This document shows, one piece after another, positions 30,263-38,705 of a DNA stretch of 38,705 nucleotides (position 1 is its first letter; each line of letters opens with the position of its first letter). A program made the position numbers and the translations under genes. Source of the DNA: Acephala macrosclerotiorum (lineage: Eukaryota > Ascomycota > Leotiomycetes > Helotiales > Mollisiaceae); contig MU119607.1 in assembly GCA_014904845.1 (NCBI GenBank), forward strand, positions 1-38,705. The letters run 5' to 3'. Under the pieces are notes generated by a model that saw only the letters and a list, made by a program, of their open reading frames with translations, had not been told where the DNA came from and searched no databases.

Positions 30263-31375
30263 CTAGTCAAGGGTCACGATTATTTTCTGAGCGCTGACTC
30301 CCTTCTTGACAATTTCCATTCCAGCCTCCAGGCCGCTGAGTCCGCCCTCCACAATTTCTAGCTTGGGACTGGGTACAATGGTACCAGCGGCCAATGCGGA
30401 TGGGAGAAACTCATGGAACAACCATGTAGAGATATCCTTTCGTGTAGTCCAGGAATGCTCGCCAGATACAGAGAAGGTCTCGACTCCCTCAGGCGCAATC
30501 TCGGTCTCTGGCCAAGGAAGCACATGAGCAAGTTTAGCCCCCTTTCCGGCTGATCCTACAAGAACCTGGCCTGTGAGCTTGAGGGTTGCCGCTTCTGAGA
30601 TGACGTCCAGGGCGTGGGTGATTGGTTGTCCAGCCCTCTTTGCAGCGGCGATGATGTCCTCGACGACGGTTGAGGAGCGGTAGTCAAAAGTTGCGGTTGC
30701 TCCAAGCAACTTGAGATATGCATCATGGACTGGGCTGGCAGCAGCATAAACAGTAAAGCCTGCCAACCTGGCGAGTTGAATACACATGGAACCGACAGCA
30801 GAGGCCCCACCCCAGATGAGGAGGGATCCAGCACCCTGCTTTACATCCGCGGAGCCTGGGCGGGGAAGTTCGAGCTCTTTAAAGAGAGCTATGCTGGCAG
30901 TTGCAACGGCCATTGGGAGCATGACGCCGTGTGCAAAGTCAATGTTGTCTGGGAGTTTGGAGGCGGTTATAACGGGCACGATTGTGTATGTTTGGAAAGA
31001 ACCATTGTCTAGCTTTCCGGATGAGAAGCCGTCAGCAAAGCCAAACACGCGGTCCCCTGCTTTGAAGAGCGTGACATCAGGACCAACGGCGTCGACGACA
31101 CCACTGACATCTGAGAGCAAGATGTGTTAGAAAAGACACCTGAGGTATGTATTCCAATAGGTAGCAAGGGAGTTCTTACCACTGCCGAGAATGGTGGGGT
31201 AGGATGCGATTGCGAAGTCCCAGTCTCGTCTCTTCCAGTCGATGGGATTTATGGCGAGGGCATAGTTACGGAGCAAGATCTCACCCGGGCCTGGCGTTGG
31301 GATAGGGCGCTCCTCGATGGTCAACGCGGACGCAATGGCGGGGAGGAAAGCCGCAAGGTTTTTGGTCTTCGACAT
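30263..31375 (-). CDS. toxD-like medium-chain reductase
   Basis: Intron 31111-31179 (69 nt, GTAAGA...TTCTAAC...CTCAG) joins TILGS to DVSGVVDAVG, giving 347 residues. GroES-like half: PGPGEILLRNYALAINPIDWKR, ILGSDVSG, FKAGDRVFGF. Rossmann half: LIWGGASAVGSMCIQLARLAG (residues about 165-185), then ALDVISE and a C-terminal EGGLSGLEAGMEIVKKG. The length matches the toxD/enoyl-reductase-like group of medium-chain dehydrogenases. It probably uses NADPH to reduce an unsaturated or quinone-like substrate, but the substrate cannot be told. It is a different subtype from the one at 8067-9278. Its upstream region holds the 135-bp hairpin about 370 bp away. No lesion was seen. Confidence 0.9.
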
Positions 31376-31742
31376 TTTGAAGGTTGGTGATGAGTGGAAT
31401 ATAGGAGAAAGGGAGTTTTATGAAGGATATTGAGGATATTGGACTGAACTGTGGACTGTAGATTGGTAAAGGTAGAAACAATGTTATTGCTGTTGCTGTA
31501 TTGCATTTCACATTCCAGGAGAGACTGGGCGGTAGGTTATATATTCTCGCTCTGCCTCTCCTGCCTCTCCTGCCCTCCATAGGCGCCCAAAGCAGTGTCA
31601 GGATCTCCCACCACGCCCACCGGCAGCCATGTATGCTTGTGTCACGCCTCACCCTCTCCCACCGGATGCAGTGACAACTAATAATCAAATTTTGTGCGAC
31701 GTAAGCAATGTTGCAGGTGCAGGCAAGCACTAATCGAGCACC

Positions 31743-31877
31743 ACGAAGGAGTGGTTTCGAAGTAATGAGCCATGCCCATGTTTTGGTCCAAGCGTTTCCT
31801 TACTAAACTCCCGATTTGGGTGAGGAAAGCTCGGACCAGAGCACGTGATGGCTCATTACTTTAAACCGCTCCTTCGT
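31743..31877. mobile_element. 135-bp foldback element, MITE-like
   Basis: Outer arms 31743-31773 and 31848-31877 are inverted repeats of about 30 nt with two mismatches and one gap (ACGAAGGAG...AATGAGCCAT). A second inner pair, 31785-31802 (GGTCCAAGCGTTTCCTTA) against 31821-31837, also folds together, so nearly the entire element forms one long hairpin with a loop around 31803-31820. It has no coding capacity. Size and structure fit a miniature inverted-repeat transposable element; no clear target-site duplication is visible at the ends. Alternatives are a hairpin RNA or a palindromic control region. Confidence 0.6.
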
Positions 31878-32131
31878 ATATCCCCCAATGCAAACACCGC
31901 CTTATTCTCGTCGAAGCTCCGAGCTTCGGCACTCTAGGCATAGCCATCACTGAGCTACAAGTGCCAATCTTACGTTGAACAATACAACGCAATCCAATAC
32001 AATCCAGTCCAGTCCTGTACCTAACTAGAAGCATCGGCCGCCGCGGCAGATCCCCCAGTTCTTGGCGATTGGAAATCAGCCCTGGCAGATCCCTAGCAAC
32101 CGGCTTCTACCCATCTCATGCCATTACCAGC

Positions 32132-32194
32132 CATTACCAACCAATTCCATACTATTACCAACCAATCCCATGCCATTACCAACCAATCCTCACC
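32132..32194. repeat. 21-bp tandem repeat, three copies
   Basis: Three consecutive 21-nt units with the shared core ATTACCAACCAAT(T/C)C, at 32132-32152, 32153-32173 and 32174-32194; a shortened copy (CATGCCATTACCAGC) precedes them. Non-coding minisatellite. Confidence 0.75.
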
Positions 32195-32599
32195 ACATCT
32201 CCATCTCATCCATCGTCCTCCAAGACGATGTTTGACGATACTCGCGCCTCCCTCCAATTTGTAATGTTCGGCTTTCTAATCTGCCTGTCTAATTAAGTGG
32301 GAGTGTTCCCTTAATAAAGTAAATTCGCAGGTGCATCCAGACTAGCCTAGACTGCCTATATGAGCCGATGCTCGATCAAGCGTGCGGCTTCATTTTACAT
32401 CGAACGATGTCTCAGTGCATTAGCCCCCAATACCACCTAATTACAAGATCTCAACTGACAGACAGGTACCCTTTTGCTGAGCTTCGACCACGCCATCGAT
32501 TAACTTTCTATTCGCTTATAGGACAGTCTGATAGGCACTGATAATCCATCATCAATCATTACAAACAGTCACAGTCATAGGTAACCAAATTAGCCAAAT

Positions 32600-33705
32600 C
32601 CTTTTCTCCCAGCGCCAGGTTCACCGAGAAGACAATTCCAGATCAAGCTAGCAAAGTATGTCGTTAGCTATCCTACTCTCTCCCTCCGGCGCGCATACAG
32701 CTAACTCCATCTGCAGGTCTTCATCGTCACAGGTTCGTCTAGCGGTGTTAGAAAAGAGCTCGCTCAAATCCCTTACTCCCACAATGCCAAAGTCTACGTC
32801 GCCGCGCGCTGCTCCAAGAAAGCATCCAAAGCAATTGAATCTATCAAGTCCTCGTTCGCAGACTCCGAGGGCGAGATAGCCTACCTACATCTCGATTCGA
32901 CGATCTCTCCACGATCAAAGCCTCTGCCGACGAATTCCTTTCGAAGAAGAAGCTAGATGTCTTATAAAACAATGCGGGTGTTATGGCTCCGCCGCAGGGC
33001 AGCAAGACGAAGCAAGGATTGAATTGCAGTTGGGGGCGAATGATATTGCGCCGTTCTTGTTCACGAAGCTGTTGACGCCAATTCTTGTCACTACGGCGAA
33101 ATCCAGCTCGCCAGGAAGTGTACGCGTCGTTTGGGTGTCTTCGGGTGCGGCAGAGGAGTCCTCGCCTCCAGGAGGAGTAGAAATCGATAACTTGGATGAC
33201 AAAACGGACAAGCCACCCTAGCACAAGTACATTACCAGTAAAGTTAACAATATTCTACTTACTAAGGAGTACGCAAAGCGTTGTGGGGCTGGTGGCATTC
33301 TCAGTGTAGGATGTTGCCCGATGTACTCGAAGAAACGGTACTAACAAAGATAGGCACTCCATCTAGGTAACTTGAGTAGTAGCTTGCAGCGACATGTTCC
33401 ACTTGGCAAAATTACATCCATCAAAAAATTCTCTACATACCTATCCATAATGCATACACAGGATTATTTGCTAGTCTTTCACCAGGCGTCACGCCCGAGA
33501 CGAACGGAGCATGGACTAAGCTATTTCATCTCAGTAGATTCATTTCGATTCTAACACTTATCAACTAGTCATCACACAGGGACGCTTCGCTCCTCCTCGG
33601 AAAGACCTGGAAGCCTCAGCCAAATCCGAAGAAGAAGGTGGAACTGGAACCGGCAAGTTTTTAGAGTGGACTGAAGCCTAGGTGAAGTCATATCTGCGAT
33701 TCGGA
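32600..33705 (+). pseudogene. Short-chain dehydrogenase/reductase relic
   Basis: The text of a classical Rossmann SDR is clear but spread over three frames: PDQASK, intron (32653-32716, GTATGT...CTGCAG), VFIVTGSSSGV (TGxxxGxG region; final Gly lost), AKVYVAARCSKKASKAIESI, LDVL-stop-NNAGVM (TAA at 32965-32967 before the NNAG motif), LLTPILVTTAKSS, VVWVSSGAAE, stop TAG at 33219-33221, then HKYITSK (catalytic Tyr/Lys, 33228-33242). A second intron (about 33307-33354, branch TACTAAC) precedes LHLGNLSSSLQRH. The C-terminal KFLEWTEA ends in TAG where the family continues with Gln-Val-Lys. Stops sit where Trp or Gln is expected, so C-to-T/G-to-A decay is likely. Resembles retinol-dehydrogenase-like fungal SDRs. 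No start codon is recognisable. Confidence 0.82.
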
Positions 33706-35057
33706 CTTCCTCTTGATTTCCATCGTGTATATTGTACTAGTTTGCGAGTATCATGTGTGTTATCTCAGGCATAGCTTTTATTATCAACATTCTCCCCTGA
33801 CAGCCTGGCGCCTCCGCAGGCATGAGCGCGTGCTTACATGCAGCGAGTTGAGCGAAAAACATGCCTTCGTCTCATCGTCATAGGTCCCGATTGCCCTCCC
33901 GGAAGACTTAGGGACCAAGCCGGAGGAAAGGCTGGGAACTAAACACGCGCTCAAGGTGGCGTTGAAAAGGACATCTTAGGCGACAGGGAGGTCCGCTTCA
34001 TGTTGCTTAGGAGTGACAGCAGCTTTATAGATTGTGGGTTAACCAAAATGATAATTCGGGACCTGTGACGACGACGATGATGATGATAATGGTATTGTTT
34101 TACGTCTAGCGGGTGTGGGCGAAGCCTAGCATCCTAGAAACCTCCCGAAGGGTATAGGGACGTGCTAAGCTAAAGAGTTACATACAAGACAGCCCCAGAT
34201 AGCAGTTTAGTAGCACGATTGCCGGCCGAAGGATTGTTTGATTGAGACTCTTCCCCTACGCGGGGATGGGCACAAAATGAAAAGTAGAGAGAGTCCCTCG
34301 GATTTTGCTCGGAAGGAGCGTGTAGTTTGTAATCGGAGATCTGAGTTCAAAGTCGCGTATAGCGACGAGTTTCAAGGTCAAGTGACCGTTAACGAAGGAA
34401 AAGTAATTGATATAAGCAAGCCTTTAAACACCCACAAAAGAAAAAGCCCCCAAGTACCCGTAAAATGTAAGACGAAGTTCCCCTGGTGGTCCAACAATTT
34501 TTTTTTAATAATTATAATTATAAAAATTACAAACCCAAATAAATAAATAGAAAATTAAGGTTAACTTAAGAAAGTTTCAAGTGCAGCCTTATTGACCTTC
34601 ACGACCTAAATCGAAAGTGTGGGGAGGTCCTGATATGACTGATGATTGACGAGGCTTTGGTATGTGTGTGGTAGTACAAACGTCAAACTTGAGATAGCTT
34701 GCTGCCACTCCCCGCCCTTGCTGCAATGAGTGGATGACAAGCGACCCAATCAGATAATAACAACCAATGACAATCCTAGAAAATGATGCACCTCTTCGCA
34801 ATAAGCAGAAGGCTGATGGCAAGTTTTGAAGTGGTGGAGTCATTCCACGCCACGTTAGAGATAACAAATTGAAAGTCGCTGCAGCTCCCCGAACTTGGAG
34901 CTTCTCTCTAGAAGGTTCGAGAAGTTCAAAATATTACATCCGTTGCCATTTTTTGCTTATTGAACTGTGTTATTGTTGAATTTTCTCCTTCTCAGTCGTT
35001 TAGGAAAATTCAAGGACGTTGCTTCACTCTCGCAGCCTTGAATTTTATCTCAATAAA
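33706..35057. other. Gene-free stretch, no feature supported
   Basis: About 1.35 kb upstream of the methyltransferase. Contains a short GAC/GAT trinucleotide run (about 34069-34085) and an AT patch (about 34500-34560). A 102-codon frame at 34238-34546 has no homology-like pattern and ends in the AT patch; not called. Confidence 0.5.
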
Positions 35058-36271
35058 ATGGGCTCACAAAGCAGGTAAACATTATCCTCATCTCACCTCC
35101 TGCCCAGCTGATTGCTTCTCGTCAGCACCGAAATTGATGGTGGCGGAGCCCAAGCAACTCAAATCGAGGAGCTTATTGAAATCATCGAGACTCGGCTAAT
35201 GATAACGCCTTCACCCATCGCAAAGTTCTATGAGTCTCTTTGCCAGAAAGAGCCAGTCTATGTCAGGCTTGCGGAATTGAAGGAAAAGGTCAGTTGATGT
35301 CTAGGAGAAGTCCCTGTAGCAGTAAAAGCTAACGAGTCGAATAGGGGTGGAAAAATCCAAAAGGGGACGAGTACTTCCAACGTCAAAGACAGAGAGCCGA
35401 CACTGCCACAAGAGAAGCTGCAGCCAGATTCTACAGAATGATGCAAGAGATCGGAGATGAGATGCAAAGAGTAACTGGTGCGCTTCGTCAAAACAACCGA
35501 TCTTCAGATGATTTTACGATCCTTGATCTTTGTATGGCTCCTGGCGGTTACACAGCCAGCGCTTTGAAGCACAATCCAGCAGCAAAGGCAGTCGGCATCA
35601 CCCTACCTCCGGATCAGGGAGGTCATCAGGTCTTTCTAGATTCCTCTCGGTCTACTGTGTTTTACCACGATATCACGATGTTCGCTAAGGAATTCGGGGT
35701 GGATGAAGTCCCTGTTACGCATCCAGGACACGCTTCCTTCAGTGCTGAAAGACCCTTCCTCAACCAAAGATTCGATCTCGTTTTCTGCGATGGTCAAGTC
35801 CTCCGAACCCACAAACGACCTGAATACCGGGAGCGTACTGAAAGAGATCGACTCAGGATCTCGCAGCTCATTCTTGCTCTGCAGCGCATCCGACCAGGAG
35901 GAACACTCATCATGCTCTTGCACATAATCGAAGCCTTGGACACAATCGAGCTTCTCTATCGCTTCTCCCAATTCTCGAACATCCGAGTCTTCAAGCCCTT
36001 GAGGAAGCATGCGATTCGGTCGACATTCTATCTCATTGCGAAGAATGTCGAGCCGAATTCAGAGGCTGCTAGATTAGCCGTCAAAGCTTGGAAGGAAGCT
36101 TGGTGGAATGCAACTTTTGGTGGGGCAGAGGGCATAGGCACATCAATCGATGTGGATGATGACTATGCACAGAGTGTGATTGACGCTTTCGGTGGCAGAC
36201 TTACTCGTCTCGCTAGACCATTGTGGAGGATCCAGGCCGACGCTTTGAATAGGACAGACTTTGTTCATTGA
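35058..36271 (+). CDS. FtsJ-like SAM-dependent methyltransferase
   Basis: Three exons (35058-35074, 35126-35288, 35345-36271) joined by introns of 51 and 56 nt give 368 residues starting MGSQSSTEIDGGGAQ. A 17-nt first exon is unusual but keeps frame and splice signals. After a helical N-terminal region (FYESLCQKEPVYVRL) comes the SAM-binding motif ILDLCMAPGGYTASAL (residues about 117-132), then a charged insertion, then FDLVFCDGQ (the FtsJ Asp) and RPGGTLIMLLH. In canonical RrmJ/FtsJ RNA 2'-O-methyltransferases a Lys follows at the end of that strand (K-D-K-E tetrad); here it is Leu, and the last Glu seems replaced in RSTFYLIAKN. It may methylate a different substrate or work by altered chemistry. 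Fungal members of this group are uncharacterised as far as I know. Confidence 0.82.
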
Positions 36272-36553
36272 TCTCTGAGTGTTGCAAACACTTTGGTCTA
36301 TCAGGAGAACTTCAGGTTTCATGGAGAAACGAAAGCGATTTCAGACCAAAATGACTCGCTAACCCACAACGTAGCTAACTTGAATACCACGAGAACATAA
36401 CCATTGTTGCGCGGTGTATTTCGTTGAATATTAAATCAAACTTCCCTTTCATCTGTTCCGTACCTTTGGAAATGAAATATCTTCGGCCATCGCCCTACCC
36501 GAGAACACGACTCTTCGTCACTCCAACTCGTGTTCTCCTTTGAACAAGTATTC

Positions 36554-37675
36554 TCACGCATCCTCTCCCTTTCGCCTCCACATATCATCCGCTACGACTG
36601 TTGTTGCACACCCAATCAGCACCGTATACGCTCTGTTCGGATCAATCTCTCAGGCCACATCTCCATCACTTTCAACCAAGATGAACTTGTATGTAAAGCT
36701 TTCTCCTGCGGCCAGGCTGGCGGTGTAACTCCAAAGCGGGCTCGCTGCTGTGTAAGCCGACGCTGAGAGAGCTGGTGCAGAGCCAGTATCCCAATTGCCG
36801 AGTTCAGAGATAGATTCTGCGATTTTGATTGTTTGACCATAGGTAGTGGTTTTGAGCTCGTTGAATATAACTACGACGGAGCTTGCAGTTGCGCAGGAGG
36901 ATGCGGAGGAGGTGTTAGAAGTCGATTTGGTGGAAGTGGAAGTTGAGGTTGAAAGCGTGCTTCCAACTGAGATTGAAGAAGTTAATGTGCTTATGGAGCT
37001 GACGGCACTGGAACTAGACGAAGAGCCAGAGCCAGATCCAGAAATGGCAATGTCTGCACAAGTGAGATCCACTTGGCTAGTCTGGAAGGGGTTCTATCTG
37101 AGCGATAATAGAGTGTGATTAGAGACGTAGTTCGGGATGTTGACCTTTTTCGTGACCGTGTACCCTCCTGAGATCGACGTGTAGCATGACACCAAAGCGG
37201 AGTTGTCAACGCCATGGTATCCCTTGTAATCAGCGTAGAAGCCATTGCAAGTGAACCAATCATTCCTCCAGCATGCCTCGCCCTCCGTACAGTCAGCGCT
37301 GAAGCCACATGTCTGACCCGTAACATCAACACAATCCAACGCCCCTGCTTCAAAACAGTCCTCAGCTGCCCGCTTCTCTGTATCTGTGGGGATGTATCCG
37401 GGCGAAGGGAGTCTGTTCACAATGGTCTGATCTTGACAGATTCGATAGCTGAACATGCCGCCATGGTCACCATTGTGATCAAGGCACCACTATACCTCGA
37501 CTGCATCGCCGGCAGTGTAGGTAATGACAGGTTCGCTGCCTTAATCTGCGCCTGGGTAGTTGTAATCAATGCTGACACGGGCGTTATAGCCGCAGGGTCC
37601 ACTGCGACCGACTTGTGCAGCAGTCAAGTCAGGCCAAGAGGCGACAGGCTCGAGGATAGTGCATTCGGAGCGCGA
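36554..37675 (-). pseudogene. Starch-active LPMO (AA13) with CBM20, relic
   Basis: AA13 enzymes are secreted copper monooxygenases that oxidatively cleave starch. The minus strand reads in one constant frame: [49 protein letters not shown] (second copper His), [32 protein letters not shown], then a Ser/Thr-rich linker (36900-37050) and a CBM20 starch-binding module (VVVIFNELKTTTYGQTIKI...ELGNWDTGSAPALSA, EIDPNRAYTV). Four in-frame stops break it: 37541-37543 (TAA), 37490-37492 (TAG), 37094-37096 (TAG) and 36650-36652 (TGA); by family pattern they replace Trp, Gln, Trp and Trp. The N-terminus, with signal peptide and the copper-binding His1, is missing; homology stops where the AT island begins. 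No frameshift was found, so point mutation alone explains the internal damage. Confidence 0.85.
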
Positions 37676-38705
37676 GTAGAAGCGTTTCTTTTTTACAAAC
37701 CATTTTACGTGAGGCTGAAACTGTTTTAGGAGAGTTTTATAAGAGAGCTTAAACTACGGAAGCGCTAAGTACTAAAAGCAATACATTTTAACGTTTTTTA
37801 GTAAAACTTTAATCGATTTCTTGTTAGCGAGCGTCACTCGATCGAAAGCACTACCAAAAAACGCGTAAATTTACCTTTTAACTATTATTTCAATTATAAT
37901 TAAAATCGATAAATTAATACGTGTAATTTTCGTAATAAAAATAATTAAAAACGAAAAATTTAATAGTACTAAAAAAATAATTAAAAAATTTAAAATTTAT
38001 TATACGATTATTATTAAAAAATTAAATAAAAAGTTTTATTATTTTATTATTAAATATTTATTAATAAATAAAAAAAACTTTTAATTATTTAAATTAATAA
38101 ATTTATAAATCGGAAAATATTTTTTATTAATTAAATAATTAAAAACTTTATAAAAAAAATTAAAAAAAATTAAAAATCGAAAAAAAAATTAAATTAACGA
38201 TTTTAAAAAATATTAACAATTTACGTTTTTTTATAAAATAAATAAAAATATTGATAATATTTTTTATATTAATAAAATTTTTATTTATATTTATTAATTA
38301 TTAATTATTAATTAATTAATTAATTATTATTATTAATTATTATTAATTAATTATTAAATTAATTAAAATTTTTATAATTTTTATATTTTTTTTATTCGTT
38401 GACAATATTTTTACGTAATTATAAAAATACTAAAATTCGATTTATATTATATTTAAAATAATTCTATTAAATATTTTACGATTCGTTTAATTTCGAAATA
38501 TATATTATAAATAATTATAAGTAATTCAAATTTTAATTAATAATTATTATTATAATTAATTTAAAACGTATATTACAATTTATAATCATTTATAAAATTT
38601 TATTAAAAATATAAAATAAATAAAATAAATAAAATAAATAAAATAAATAAAATAAATAAAATAAATAAAATAAATAAAATAAATAAAATAAATAAAATAA
38701 ATAAA
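37676..38705. other. Terminal AT-rich island
   Basis: From about 37740 on the sequence is overwhelmingly A and T, continuing to the window edge. It truncates the AA13 relic. Few Gs and Cs remain, mostly as CpG (TACGATT, TTCGAAA, AACGTAT). No gene; most likely an old repeat eroded by RIP-like mutation. Confidence 0.75.
38612..38705. repeat. 9-bp tandem repeat at the window edge
   Basis: TAAAATAAA is repeated perfectly about ten times up to the last base, so the array probably extends beyond the window. Simple A/T minisatellite. Confidence 0.9.

Larger units (their letters stand above)
31376..32599. other. Intergenic region with hairpin element and short repeats
   Basis: Contains the reductase promoter, the hairpin at 31743-31877, and the 21-bp tandem at 32132-32194. 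The frames here are short and low complexity; no gene supported. Confidence 0.5.

Noticed and set aside
34238..34546. 102-residue plus-strand frame
   Set aside because: No motif, no intron-exon context, and it runs into an AT tract that supplies an Ile/Lys-rich tail; looks like chance.
37214..37729. 171-residue plus-strand frame at the AA13 locus
   Set aside because: Antisense of the AA13 relic, whose minus-strand frame holds recognisable family motifs throughout.
38612..38705. Regularly spaced repeats that could suggest a CRISPR-like array
   Set aside because: Units are contiguous 9-mers of A/T without spacers, in a eukaryotic AT island.

Overview
The window looks like nuclear DNA of a filamentous ascomycete (Pezizomycotina). 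The genes carry short GT...AG introns of about 50-70 nt with CTAAC-type branch sites. The families are typically fungal: Zn2Cys6 regulators, HET-domain proteins, toxD-like medium-chain reductases, choline sulfatase and a starch-oxidase (AA13-CBM20) relic. Gene-bearing stretches alternate with islands that are almost pure A+T, as in genomes shaped by repeat-induced point mutation (RIP). No rRNA, tRNA, CRISPR or prokaryotic feature was found. All family assignments come from reading motifs and remembered family patterns, not from a search.

Layout. 1-1431: decayed phosphonate-catabolism pair (HD-domain protein, then phosphonoacetate hydrolase). 1579-3644 (-): intact Zn2Cys6 regulator, divergent from a Helo-like/ankyrin protein (4522-5821, +). 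A small AT island separates the latter from a convergent coiled-coil protein (6354-7634, -). 8067-9278 (-): toxD-like reductase, divergent from a Zn2Cys6 regulator whose zinc cluster and frame are broken (9843-12048, +). 12285-12551 (-): tiny conserved-looking gene with one stop. 14057-15810 (-): choline sulfatase. 15811-19917: long gene-free stretch with the largest internal AT island. 19918-29566: allorecognition-like cluster of two intact HET genes, one HET relic and one decayed Helo-like/ubiquitin-like gene. 30263-31375 (-): second toxD-like reductase. 31743-31877: a 135-bp hairpin resembling a MITE. 32600-33705: short-chain dehydrogenase relic. 35058-36271 (+): FtsJ-like methyltransferase. 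36554-37675 (-): AA13-CBM20 starch-monooxygenase relic running into a terminal AT island.

Two themes stand out. First, intact genes are interleaved with gene relics. Many, though not all, of the visible lesions are of the C-to-T / G-to-A kind (Trp, Gln and Cys codons turned into stops or Tyr), as expected if RIP-like mutation has struck ordinary genes near the AT islands. Second, what little G and C remains in the islands sits mostly in CpG, so the mutating process appears to have spared CpG. Functionally the window mixes accessory nutrient genes (phosphonate, choline-O-sulfate, starch) with self/non-self recognition genes. That is what one expects of a fast-evolving accessory compartment, not of one coordinated pathway.
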